NCBI GenBank assembly: GCA_964627045.1
Contig: CAZVIK010000047.1
Span: 1-22,875 of the forward strand
Direction of reading: 5' to 3'
Length of the DNA stretch: 22,875 nt
Source of the DNA: CAZVIK01 sp964627045
Lineage (GTDB): Bacteria; Acidobacteriota; Terriglobia; Bryobacterales; Bryobacteraceae
Positions 1 to 7,087 of the stretch are shown here, in pieces (position 1 is the first letter of the stretch; each line of letters starts with the position of its first letter). The position numbers and the translations under genes are program-made. The notes under the pieces are model-generated. The model was given only the letters and a program-made list of their open reading frames with translations, did not search any database and had not been told where the DNA came from.

Positions 1-49
1 GATCCGGCGCCGGTAGTGACTGGAGTTCAGACGTGTGCTCTTCCGATCT
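1..49. other. Illumina adapter remnant at contig end
   Basis: Bases 16-49 match the 34-nt TruSeq/multiplexing read-2 adapter exactly as I remember it: it begins GTGACTGGAG and ends TCTTCCGATCT. Genomic sequence (gyrB, read leftward) starts at base 50. Bases 1-15 would lie on the index side; read on the other strand they end in ATC, which is how the P7 tail begins, so they may be an index plus a few tail bases, but this cannot be settled here. This stretch is not organism DNA. Confidence 0.95.
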
Positions 50-972
50 AACCCGCTCAGGTGGGTGCCGCCGTCCACGGTGTTGATGTTGTTGGCGAAC
101 GAGAAGATGTTCTCGGTGTAGCCGTCGTTGTATTGCAGGGCCACCTCCATCGCCAGAGTTCCGCCGTGAGGCAACTCACGCTCGCCTTCGAAATGGATGG
201 GCTTGTCGTGCAACACCGACTTCCCGCGGTTCAGGTGGCGGATGAACTCGGCAATGCCGCCGCTGTAATGGAACTCGTGGGTCTTGACCGGGTCGGTCCG
301 TTCGTCGGTAAGAACGATTTTCAGTCCGCGGTTAAGAAAGGCGATTTCGCGGAGGCGCTGCGCCAGGGTGTCAAAGTTGAACTCGGTGACATCGAAGATT
401 GTCGTGTCCGGCTTGAAGGTAACCTTGGTCCCGGTCTTCCGCCCCGCCCGTCCGCTTCTTTGAAGCGGCCCGAGGGGCACGCCGCGCTCGTAGTCCTGGG
501 TCCAGGTGAAGCTTGCGCCGCCGGATGCCGACGGATCTTGCCGCCAGATCTCCAGTTGCAGCGTTTCCGACAACGCATTGACCACGCTGACGCCGACGCC
601 ATGCAGGCCGCCGGACACCTTGTAGGACTTGGAATCGAACTTTCCGCCGGCGTGCAGTTTGGTCATCACGACTTCCGCCGCCGAGATCCCCTCGTCCTTC
701 ATCGTGTCCACCGGGATACCGCGTCCGTTGTCGATGACCGTGACAGAGTTGTCGATGTGAATGGCGACGCCGATTTCCGTGCAGAACCCCGCCAGCGCCT
801 CATCAACGGAGTTGTCGACTACCTCGTAGACCAGGTGATGCAGACCAGCTTCGCTGGTGGACCCGATATACATCGCGGGCCGCAAGCGTACGGCTTCCAA
901 TCCTTCGAGGACCTTGATGCTACTGGCATCATAGACCTCGCCTTCAATGCTGTTCGTTTCTCTGCTACCCAT
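50..972 (-). CDS. gyrB: DNA gyrase subunit B, N-terminal part (cut by contig end)
   Basis: GyrB supplies the ATPase of DNA gyrase, which introduces negative supercoils in the cytoplasm. The visible 307 codons begin MGSRETNSIEGEVYD and cover the GHKL ATP-binding domain: EVVDNSVDEA (about residues 50-59, with the Mg-binding Asn), DNGRGIPVD (81-89) and GGLHGVGVS (121-129). The last legible stretch is FANNINTVDGGTHLSG, typical of the start of the transducer domain. The rest of a roughly 800-residue protein is missing because the contig ends in adapter sequence. The ATG at 972 is chosen because IEGEVYDASSIKVLEGLEAVR aligns with known GyrB starts. An AGGA lies about 15 nt upstream, a loose ribosome site. 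dnaN ends 52 bp upstream on the same strand, so the two are probably co-transcribed. ParE is the alternative, but dnaN/dnaA context favours GyrB. Confidence 0.95.
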
Positions 973-1024
973 AATTCGAATCGTTTTTCCTGAGACGGCT
1001 CCGGCGCGTTGGCGGGGTGGCCTG

Positions 1025-2140
1025 TCAGACTCTCATCGGCATGACAATGTAGCGGTATTCGTAGGGACCGCCTTCGCTGGCCGGTCTCCATTCGCCCGCG
1101 CTCTGCGCGTCCTTGAAGTGGAGCACAACCTGTGAATCGGAGGCTACCCGCAAAAAGTCCAACAGGTATTGAGCGTTGAACCCGACCTCCACGGCGGGGC
1201 CGTCATAGACGGTCGCCAAGCTCTCTTCACTTTCTCCGGTCTCAGAGACCGACGAGTGGATCTTGAGCTCACCCGGAGCAATCTGGAACCGGATCGCGTG
1301 CGAGCGCTCGTCGGAAAACTGGGCGACGCGCTCTACGGCCGCCCGGGTTTCGCTGCATTCAAGCACGATCTGGTGCGGGTGCTCCTTTGGCAATACTCGC
1401 TCGTAGTCGGGGAAGTTGCCGGTCAGCTTGCGGCTTATCAGCAATCGCTCACCGAATTCGAAAAATAGATGATTCTCATCGCCAGCGATCCCCACAACGG
1501 CGCCCGCCGCGCTCTCCTGCGCCAGCTTCAAAATCTCCCCCATTGCCTTGCGAGGCACCAGCGCGCGATAGTTGCTTCGGATTCCCTCTTGCTCCTGCCG
1601 GGTTTCCACGTAAGCCAAGCGGTGTCCATCCGTCGCCACCATCGCCAGCCCCTTTTCCCGCAGTACAAGCAACGCTCCATTCAGACTGAACCGCGATTCC
1701 TCACTAGAGATGGCAAACATGGTTCGCCCAATGACGGCCGCTAGTTCCGAGGCCGGTACCGTAGCCAACAACGATGGCGTCGCCGGAAGCTCCGGGAAGC
1801 TCTCCCGTGACATCCCGGCAATACGCGTCCGCGAGCGCCCGCACACCACACTAGCCCACTGGTTCTCGAGGAACTTCACGTTGACATCAACATCCGGCAA
1901 CAACCGCACGTACTCCGCCAGACGTCGCGCCGGAATCGTACCCGCTCCCTCCTTGCGAACCCGAGCCGGGCAAGAGCAACGAATCCCCAGCTCCAGATCG
2001 GTGGCCGTGAGCACGACCTGATCCCCACGCGCTTCCAGCAAAACGTTGGAGAGAATCGGAATAGTGGACTTCTTCTCCACCACACCTTGAGACAGATTCA
2101 GTTCCCGAACCAGATCAGCCTTACTCACCGTGAATTCCAT
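1025..2140 (-). CDS. dnaN: DNA polymerase III beta subunit (sliding clamp)
   Basis: This is the ring-shaped clamp that tethers DNA polymerase III to DNA and recruits other replication and repair proteins. The product is 371 residues, the normal family length, and collinear with the three clamp domains. It starts MEFTVSKADLVRELNLSQGVVEKKSTIPILSN-like, with TATDLELGIRC near residues 46-56, and ends in VMPMRV, the conserved C-terminus that lines the protein-binding pocket. The ATG at 2140 has GAGGG about 6 nt upstream. It lies 235 bp downstream of dnaA on the same strand, with its own TATAAT promoter between them, and 52 bp upstream of gyrB. recF, often found between dnaN and gyrB, is absent here. 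Nothing in the sequence looks damaged. Confidence 0.97.
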   Translation of the reverse strand: MEFTVSKADLVRELNLSQGVVEKKSTIPILSNVLLEARGDQVVLTATDLELGIRCSCPARVRKEGAGTIPARRLAEYVRLLPDVDVNVKFLENQWASVVCGRSRTRIAGMSRESFPELPATPSLLATVPASELAAVIGRTMFAISSEESRFSLNGALLVLREKGLAMVATDGHRLAYVETRQEQEGIRSNYRALVPRKAMGEILKLAQESAAGAVVGIAGDENHLFFEFGERLLISRKLTGNFPDYERVLPKEHPHQIVLECSETRAAVERVAQFSDERSHAIRFQIAPGELKIHSSVSETGESEESLATVYDGPAVEVGFNAQYLLDFLRVASDSQVVLHFKDAQSAGEWRPASEGGPYEYRYIVMPMRV

Positions 2141-2234
2141 CGGAACCCTCGCTAGTGTTCTAACGCTTCAAGAATAGAGCCTATCTGTGAAGACCGTACT
2201 CATAGGGCCTGTTGAAATGTCAGTTTCACCCTAA

Positions 2235-2264
2235 ATTATACAAAATTCAAGTGCTTGTTGTCGC
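2235..2264 (-). promoter_or_regulatory. Sigma-70 type promoter for dnaN
   Basis: Read on the minus strand, a perfect TATAAT lies at 2240-2235. A GCGACA (four of six matches to TTGACA) is 18 bp upstream at 2264-2259. The surroundings are AT-rich compared with the rest of the window. Transcription would start near 2228 and give a leader of roughly 85-90 nt before the dnaN ATG at 2140. The -10 is strong; the -35 is only moderate. Confidence 0.7.
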
Positions 2265-2375
2265 CATGTTTGGTGAATTGCAGCCTCGGAAAGTGCGCCG
2301 GTGAAGGCGGGGTGAGAGTTTTCCGGCGATTCGCACTGGGAAAAAAGCGGGCAGGCTGTGAAGTTCCAAGCAAGG

Positions 2376-3701
2376 TCAACCGATGCAGTCTATTAGCCTG
2401 TGAATCGTCCTGTCGAATTCAGGGTCCTTCTGGCGCCAGCGCTCGACTTTGTGAATGGAGTGCAGCACCGTCGTATGGTGTTTCCCGCCGAACGCCCGTC
2501 CGATCTCCGGCAGTGATGCCCCGGTGATCTCTTTAGCCAGGTACATGGCAACCTGCCTTGGTTCAGCGATCTGCCGGGCGTTGCTCTTTTGCTTGAGTTG
2601 GCTCAGTTGCAGGTTGAAGTGTTCGGCCACAGCCCGTTGAATCGACTCGATGGAAACCTTACGTTCTTGCGAAAACGACAGGTGCCGGAGACAGTGCTGC
2701 GCCATCGCCAAGGTGATCGGGGTCTGGGTCATTGAGGAATACGCCATCAACTTCACAAGGGCGCCTTCCAGTTCGCGCACGTTGGACTTGGTCCGAGTCG
2801 CGATGAAGATGCGCACATCCTCGGGCAGCCGAACTCCTTCCGCCTCCGCCTTCTTGTCGAGGATCGCCATCTTGGTCTCTAGGTCTGGCGCCTGAACATC
2901 GACCATTAAGCCCCACTCGAAGCGCGATCGGAGGCGTTCTACCAGACCGGGGATTTCCTTCGGGGAGCTATCACTTGAAATGACAATCTGCCGCTGATGG
3001 TCGTAGAGCTCGTTGAAGGTGTGAAAGAACTCTTCCTGCGTGCGCTCTTTGCCGCCCAAGATCTGGATGTCGTCAACCAGAAGAACATCGGCGCTCCTGT
3101 AGTGCTGATGGAACTGGTTCATCCGCTGCGTGGTGATGCAGTGGATCATCTCGTTCATGAACCGCTCGCTGGAGGTATAGACGATCCGCATCCCGGCGGA
3201 ATTGTCAATCAAGGCCCGGCCAATGGCGTGCATCAGGTGGGTCTTCCCCATTCCGACGCCGCCATAGATAAACAGCGGATTATAGCTACGGGAGGGATTT
3301 GCCGCCACGGCCTTTGCCGCGGCGTGTGCGAACTGGTTGCAGGCACCCACAACGAATGAGTCGAACGTGAACTTCGGATTAAGTGCGCTTTGCGGCGAGG
3401 AAGGCTGAAAAGGCTCTTCGGAGCGCGCTCCAGGGACTGCGGACGGTACGCCTGCATCCGGTCCGTTGGGAGGCAGTTCGTACACCACACGCGACACCGG
3501 AAGAGCTAGGCTGCGCAAAGCGCCTGACACCATGTCGGCGAACTCGCCCTCGACGCGGCTCCGGATGCTGGCGTCCGGCACACGGACATAGAGTACTCCG
3601 TCCTCCAGCGACTGAAACGCGGTCTTGGCCAGCCACCCTTCATACGCGGTCCGGTTCAAACGGGCGCCCAAATGCGACTTGATCTGTTCCCAGGCGTTCA
3701 T
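2376..3701 (-). CDS. dnaA: Chromosomal replication initiator DnaA
   Basis: DnaA is the AAA+ ATPase that binds oriC and melts it to start replication. The 441-residue product has domain I at the start (MNAWEQIKSHL...), a short Pro/Ser linker (about 77-108), and Walker A GGVGMGKT (147-154). Walker B is LLVDDIQ (D210, D211), and the arginine-finger region RLRSRFEWG is near 256-264. Domain IV helix-turn-helix ends in GGKHHTTVLHS (405-415). The usual signature is GRDHTT, so the acidic residue that contacts the DnaA box in E. coli (Asp433) is His408 here. The frame stays open upstream to 3881, but homologous DnaA proteins begin at MNxWEQI, so the ATG at 3701 is chosen; no good Shine-Dalgarno is visible. 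The gene is transcribed away from the candidate origin. Two DnaA-box-like sites lie 30-49 bp upstream of the start, suggesting autoregulation. Confidence 0.97.
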   Translation of the reverse strand: MNAWEQIKSHLGARLNRTAYEGWLAKTAFQSLEDGVLYVRVPDASIRSRVEGEFADMVSGALRSLALPVSRVVYELPPNGPDAGVPSAVPGARSEEPFQPSSPQSALNPKFTFDSFVVGACNQFAHAAAKAVAANPSRSYNPLFIYGGVGMGKTHLMHAIGRALIDNSAGMRIVYTSSERFMNEMIHCITTQRMNQFHQHYRSADVLLVDDIQILGGKERTQEEFFHTFNELYDHQRQIVISSDSSPKEIPGLVERLRSRFEWGLMVDVQAPDLETKMAILDKKAEAEGVRLPEDVRIFIATRTKSNVRELEGALVKLMAYSSMTQTPITLAMAQHCLRHLSFSQERKVSIESIQRAVAEHFNLQLSQLKQKSNARQIAEPRQVAMYLAKEITGASLPEIGRAFGGKHHTTVLHSIHKVERWRQKDPEFDRTIHRLIDCIG

Positions 3702-3730
3702 GCTACCGACAGGTACACCCAACGTCACGA

Positions 3731-3750
3731 TTTTCCACAGCTTTCCCACA
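3731..3750 (+). promoter_or_regulatory. Pair of DnaA-box-like sites
   Basis: TTTTCCACA (3731-3739) and TTTCCCACA (3742-3750) lie in tandem, 11 bp start to start, about one helical turn, just upstream of the dnaA start codon at 3701. They resemble TTATCCACA with one and two mismatches. They could be origin boxes, dnaA autoregulatory sites, or both. Confidence 0.5.
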
Positions 3751-3959
3751 TGTTGAGGAAATCTTCGGGACAACCCCCGGCTTCTGGTCGGAACCGGGTT
3801 TGACGCGGCCCGGAGCACGCAACTTCCAGCTCCAAGCGGAAAACAGAATAGCACAGTTTTCCTACCCGGCGGACCACACAAAGACGTAAATATTTCTCTT
3901 TTTGAATGCGTGGTTTACGGCCGCCAAAAACACAACTGAAACGTTCTGTTACGAATCGG

Positions 3960-4046
3960 AAACCCGGGTGAAACACGACCAGCCGCGAATGTTTGTCGTG
4001 TTTCCTACCCCTACCTCAAACCCGGGTCGCCCGGTACCGTACCGGG
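3960..4046. repeat. Cluster of palindromes and a direct repeat in the dnaA-infC gap
   Basis: AAACCCGGGT occurs twice in the same orientation (3960-3969 and 4018-4027) and contains the palindrome ACCCGGGT. Between the copies, GAAACACGAC (3970-3979) and GTCGTGTTTC (3995-4004) form a perfect 10-bp inverted repeat with a 15-nt spacer. Immediately after, CCCGGTACCGTACCGGG (4030-4046) is a perfect palindrome around one central base. Such density suggests binding sites for a dimeric protein or a structured origin element. I recognise no known operator. Confidence 0.6.
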
Positions 4047-4181
4047 TTGGCCGGCAGGCGCCTGGATCCGCCGCCGCCGACTCCCCAAACGCGGAAACCC
4101 CCTGGCACACAGGCGGGAATTGTGCTTTGATAGGTAAAACATGGGAACCACCACTATGCCTACGGAGGGGTTCAGCGTCTA

Positions 4182-4793
4182 ATGTTTCCACGCCGACCGT
4201 TCCCTCCTCGACGTCCGCGGATTCGGGAAAACGTCAACGAAGCCATTAGAGCCCGGGAAGTCCGGGCCATTTTCCCAGACGGAACCGTCGAGGTCATGCC
4301 AACACCGGCCGCGGTGCGCAAGGCCCAGGACATGGGATTAGACTTGATCGTCGTGTCCCCGACCGCGGAACCGCCCGTTGCCAAGGCCATGGACTACGGC
4401 CAGTGGCAATACGAGCAAAAGAAGAAGCAACACGAGGCCAAGAAGAAGCAGCACATCATCCAGGTAAAAGAGATCAAGTTCCGCCCGAACACCGACGACC
4501 ACGACTACGATTTCAAGAAGAACCACGCCCTGCGCTTCCTGAAGGAGGGCAACCGGGTCAAGGCCATGGTGCAATTCCGCGGGCGCGAAATCGCGCACGT
4601 GGATCTTGGAAAAAAACTTCTGATGCGCTTCGTGGAGGACCTAGCCGGGATTGGTGCCGTCGAAGGACAGCCCCGGCTGGAAGGGCGCTTTGCGCATGTG
4701 CTGATCAGCCCCGTCAAGACCAGCGTCAAGAAGGAAAAGCCGGCGCCCGGCGCCGAACCTCCCGCCGGGCCGCCGCCCGAGGCGGGTCAATAG
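4182..4793 (+). CDS. infC: Translation initiation factor IF-3
   Basis: IF-3 binds the 30S ribosomal subunit, prevents premature 50S joining and checks start-codon choice. The 203-residue protein has the N-domain signature RENVNEAIRAREVRAIFPDG (about 14-33) with GLDLIVVSPTAEPPVAKAMDYG (52-73). A lysine-rich linker with tandem QKKKQHEAKKKQH follows (about 78-91). The C-domain begins VKEIKFRPNTDDHDYDFK. A Pro/Ala/Gly-rich tail of about 25 residues after KTSVKKEKP makes it longer than the usual 170-180. The start is an ordinary ATG with GGAGG 13 nt upstream, not the AUU known for E. coli infC. No rpmI or rplT follows; the gene ends by overlapping the convergent HNH gene by 7 bp. Its neighbour across the presumed origin is dnaA. 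Confidence 0.96.
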   Translation: MFPRRPFPPRRPRIRENVNEAIRAREVRAIFPDGTVEVMPTPAAVRKAQDMGLDLIVVSPTAEPPVAKAMDYGQWQYEQKKKQHEAKKKQHIIQVKEIKFRPNTDDHDYDFKKNHALRFLKEGNRVKAMVQFRGREIAHVDLGKKLLMRFVEDLAGIGAVEGQPRLEGRFAHVLISPVKTSVKKEKPAPGAEPPAGPPPEAGQ

Positions 4794-5314
4794 AACAGGT
4801 ACTTCTTCCACTGCTCGTCGCTCTTGCCGAGCATGCGCATCAGGTGCCGGCTGGCGTGCAGGCTAAAGGGCCGCGGCGGCCGCGCGAGCCGCATGCCGGC
4901 CTCTTCGGGCGTGCGGCTGCCCTTGCGGTTGTTGCACCGGTGGCAGCAGGCCACCAAGTTCTCCCAAGCGGTTTCTCCGGCGCGGGAGGGAGGGATCTCG
5001 TGTTCCAACGTCAGTTCTCCGGACGGCATCGTCTGCTGGCAATACTGGCAGGTGAACCGGTCGCGGAGCAGGATGTTCTTGCGCGAGAGTGCGCGCGTTT
5101 GATGCGGGATGCGCCGGTAGCCAAGCAGACGAATCACGCTGGGCAGCGCGATGGCCTTGCGCGCCGAGTGTACCGCCAGGTGGGAATGCTCCTCGGCGGT
5201 GGCGACACCCTTCAGGACCAGCACCAGGGCCCGGCGCGCGGCGCAGACGTTGATCGGCTCATAGCTGGCATTCAATACCAGAACCGGACGGTGCAGCCGG
5301 TCGCCGCTGTTCAT
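4787..5314 (-). CDS. HNH endonuclease family protein
   Basis: The 175-residue protein belongs to the HNH nuclease superfamily. It has a zinc knuckle CQYC (C89, C92), the HNH histidine context LEHEIPPSRAGE (H105), then ENLVACCHRCNNRKGSRTP (residues 119-135) with the second cysteine pair C124/C127 and the conserved N128. The N-terminal part (VLVLNASYEPINVCAARRALVLVLKG) is typical of a widespread, small chromosomal HNH family whose role is not established; the catalytic fold implies metal-dependent nicking or cutting of nucleic acid. The frame is open further upstream, but the ATG at 5314 is preferred because it overlaps the comF-like stop codon as ATGA and matches family starts. Translational coupling with the upstream ComF-like gene is therefore likely. 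No methylase or phage gene is nearby, so it does not look like part of a restriction system. Confidence 0.88.
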   Translation of the reverse strand: MNSGDRLHRPVLVLNASYEPINVCAARRALVLVLKGVATAEEHSHLAVHSARKAIALPSVIRLLGYRRIPHQTRALSRKNILLRDRFTCQYCQQTMPSGELTLEHEIPPSRAGETAWENLVACCHRCNNRKGSRTPEEAGMRLARPPRPFSLHASRHLMRMLGKSDEQWKKYLFY

Positions 5315-6138
5315 GCGCGCCCCCCGGCCACCGGACCGAATCGCCGGTCGGCGCGAGCCAGTGCGAGCACGGCGACGTAGGCGGCCCCGCCCCGCTTCAG
5401 CGCGCGGGCGCAGGCGCTCGCCGTCGCCCCTGTGGTCAGTACGTCGTCCAGCAGCAGCAGGCGGGTTCCCTGCGGCAAGGCCCGCGTAGTAGTGAAGGCT
5501 CCGGCGACGTTGACGCGACGCCGGGCATGGGTGAGTCCAGCCTGAGGTGGTCCCGCTCGTTTCCGCCGTGCGACGTTCCAGACACGCACGCCCAATCGCC
5601 GCCCCACCTCCTTGGCCAGAAGCGCGGACTGGTTGAAGCCGCGGGCCCAGCGGCGCCACCAGTGCAGCGGCATCGGAACGATCGCGTCAAACCGCTGCTC
5701 GCGCGGATAGGCGTCAACCAGAAACCCGGCCAGGGGCCGCGCCAGCGACGCCACACGGCCATACTTCAGCAGGTGAATTAGCTCGCGCAGTGGACCGTCG
5801 TAAGCGCCGAACGAGTAGGCGGCGTCGTATCCCACGGCGCCCGCGCGGCACAGCGCGCACTTTCCCTCGTCGTCCAACGGGAAGGCGTTGAGGAAGGGCG
5901 TGCGGCAACACGAGCAAAAGTACTCGGCGTCGAGCGGCAAAGGCAACCGCAGGCAACCGCTGCAGACCGGAACGCGCGTGAATTCGCGCAAAGGCTCGCC
6001 GCACAACCGGCAGTCGTCGGGAAAGAGCAGTCCGCCCACCAGCGGCGCTAGTTGCCGGGCCCGGCCGGCGATGCCGCCCAGGACGGTCTGCGAAGAACTG
6101 CCGCCGCTACTCGAGAAGACGCACCTCCCGTATCGCAT
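5311..6138 (-). CDS. comF: ComF family protein (phosphoribosyltransferase-like)
   Basis: ComF-type proteins join an N-terminal zinc ribbon to a type I phosphoribosyltransferase fold. In competent bacteria they act in DNA uptake, but in most species the role is unproven. The 275-residue frame shows cysteine pairs C43/C46, C59/C62, C75/C78 and C94/C97, then the domain YDGPLRELIHLLKYGR (113-128), IVPMPLHWWRRWARGFNQ (153-170) and the PRPP-binding loop LLLLDDVLTTGATA (227-240), all intact. The ATG at 6138 is the first in frame and is preceded by TAAAAT only 4 nt away. A later start such as the GTG at residue 34 is possible, because family homology becomes clear only from about LLFPDDCRLCG. It overlaps the HNH gene by 4 bp and is divergent from mqnD. 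Confidence 0.9.
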   Translation of the reverse strand: MRYGRCVFSSSGGSSSQTVLGGIAGRARQLAPLVGGLLFPDDCRLCGEPLREFTRVPVCSGCLRLPLPLDAEYFCSCCRTPFLNAFPLDDEGKCALCRAGAVGYDAAYSFGAYDGPLRELIHLLKYGRVASLARPLAGFLVDAYPREQRFDAIVPMPLHWWRRWARGFNQSALLAKEVGRRLGVRVWNVARRKRAGPPQAGLTHARRRVNVAGAFTTTRALPQGTRLLLLDDVLTTGATASACARALKRGGAAYVAVLALARADRRFGPVAGGRA

Positions 6139-6211
6139 TCTTATTTTACATCAGCGTCCCGGGCGGCGTACCGAGCGGAACGGCGCCCGAAGCCGGCGGC
6201 GATGCGTCTGC

Positions 6212-6217
6212 TATGAT
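6212..6217 (+). promoter_or_regulatory. -10-like hexamer close to the mqnD start
   Basis: TATGAT ends 14 nt before the ATG of mqnD. If it is the -10, transcription would start about 7-8 nt before the start codon. The GAGG that could serve as ribosome site (6218-6221) would then lie outside the mRNA. No convincing -35 is visible. It is one of several such hexamers in this window. Confidence 0.45.
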
Positions 6218-6231
6218 GAGGTTTCCCGAAT

Positions 6232-7077
6232 ATGGATACGGACGCTCCAAAGGTATTCTCCTGCGCGCACAGCCCGGACTCAGACGACGCCTTCATGTTC
6301 TACGCCCTGGCGACACAAAAGGTGCGCTCCAACCTCCTGAGCTTCCGGCACGTACTCAGCGACATCGAGACCCTGAACCGTAAGGCGGTCGCCGGCGAAT
6401 ACGAGTTGACGGCCATCTCCTACCACGCCTACCCCTACGTCGCCGACAAGTACGTACTGATGGCCAGCGGGTCCAGCGTGGGCGACGATTACGGCCCGCT
6501 CGTGGTTGCCGCGCATCCTGCGACGTTGGAGGAACTCAGGGGCAAGCGCATCGCGGTTCCCGGCGAGTTGACTACCGCCTATCTGGCGCTCAAACTGGCC
6601 CAGCCGGACTTCACGCCGGTGGTGATTCCCTTCGACCGGATTTTGGACGCCGTGCGGGACCACGCGGTCTCGGCGGGCCTGGTGATTCACGAAGGGCAAC
6701 TGACCTACTCGACCGGGGGCCTGCACCTGGTCGAGGACCTCGGCCGCTGGTTCAAGCGCGTCCACGGCCTCCCGCTTCCTCTCGGCGCCAATGCGTTGCG
6801 CCGCGACATCGCCCCGACGCTAAAGGCCGAGTGTTGCCGGATGCTGCGCGAGAGCATCCAGTACTCGCTCGACCATCATTCCGAGGCGTTGGAATACGCC
6901 CTGCAATTCGCCGGCGAGATGGATCGCGCCCTGGCTGAGAAGTTCGTTGGGATGTACGTCAACCACTACACGGTCGATTGCGGCGACGTCATCCCGAAGG
7001 CGGCGCAGAGGCTGCTGGACCTGGGTTGCGAGGCCGGAATCGTCTCCCGCCGGATTCAGGTCGAGTTTGTTCGCTAG
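6232..7077 (+). CDS. mqnD: 1,4-dihydroxy-6-naphthoate synthase
   Basis: MqnD converts cyclic de-hypoxanthine futalosine to 1,4-dihydroxy-6-naphthoate, a step of the futalosine route to menaquinone. The 281-residue protein has the periplasmic-binding-protein-like fold of MqnA/MqnD but no signal peptide, so it acts in the cytoplasm. Visible motifs are HSPDSDDAFMFY (13-24), ISYHAYPYV (62-70), GPLVVA (88-93), RIAVPGELTTAYL (106-118) and IHEGQLTY (152-159). The His in the last motif (H153) corresponds to the catalytic His described for Thermus MqnD. MqnD is favoured over MqnA by HSPDSDDAF and IHEGQLTY. No other mqn gene is in the window. The ATG at 6232 fits the family start. The HEAT-repeat gene follows 10 bp later. 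Menaquinol from this pathway is the expected electron donor for the NrfH protein encoded further right. Confidence 0.93.
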   Translation: MDTDAPKVFSCAHSPDSDDAFMFYALATQKVRSNLLSFRHVLSDIETLNRKAVAGEYELTAISYHAYPYVADKYVLMASGSSVGDDYGPLVVAAHPATLEELRGKRIAVPGELTTAYLALKLAQPDFTPVVIPFDRILDAVRDHAVSAGLVIHEGQLTYSTGGLHLVEDLGRWFKRVHGLPLPLGANALRRDIAPTLKAECCRMLRESIQYSLDHHSEALEYALQFAGEMDRALAEKFVGMYVNHYTVDCGDVIPKAAQRLLDLGCEAGIVSRRIQVEFVR

Positions 7078-7087
7078 ACTGTAGTTG

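Larger units (their letters stand above)
3702..4181. other. dnaA-infC intergenic region, candidate oriC
   Basis: This 480-bp gene-free stretch separates leftward dnaA-dnaN-gyrB from rightward infC, so transcription diverges from it, as expected at an origin. It holds TTTTCCACA (3731-3739) and TTTCCCACA (3742-3750), one and two mismatches from the DnaA box TTATCCACA and in the same orientation. An AT-rich run at about 3877-3906 could be an unwinding element. Several palindromes lie further right (3960-4046). Against this, only two recognisable boxes is few for an origin. GC skew would be the deciding test. Confidence 0.5.

Noticed and set aside
61..993. 310-residue plus-strand open frame across the gyrB region
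   Set aside because: It is the antisense shadow of gyrB, whose motifs (DNGRGIP, GGLHGVG) read clearly on the minus strand. The apparent protein has no recognisable family.
2300..2375. T-rich stretch (GCTTTTTTCCC on the minus strand) after dnaA as an intrinsic terminator
   Set aside because: No stable stem directly precedes the T-run.
4104..4124. Possible sigma-54 promoter (TGGCAC ... TTGTGC) before infC
   Set aside because: The required 10-bp spacing from GG places GG, not GC, at the -12 element, and no -12 consensus fits.
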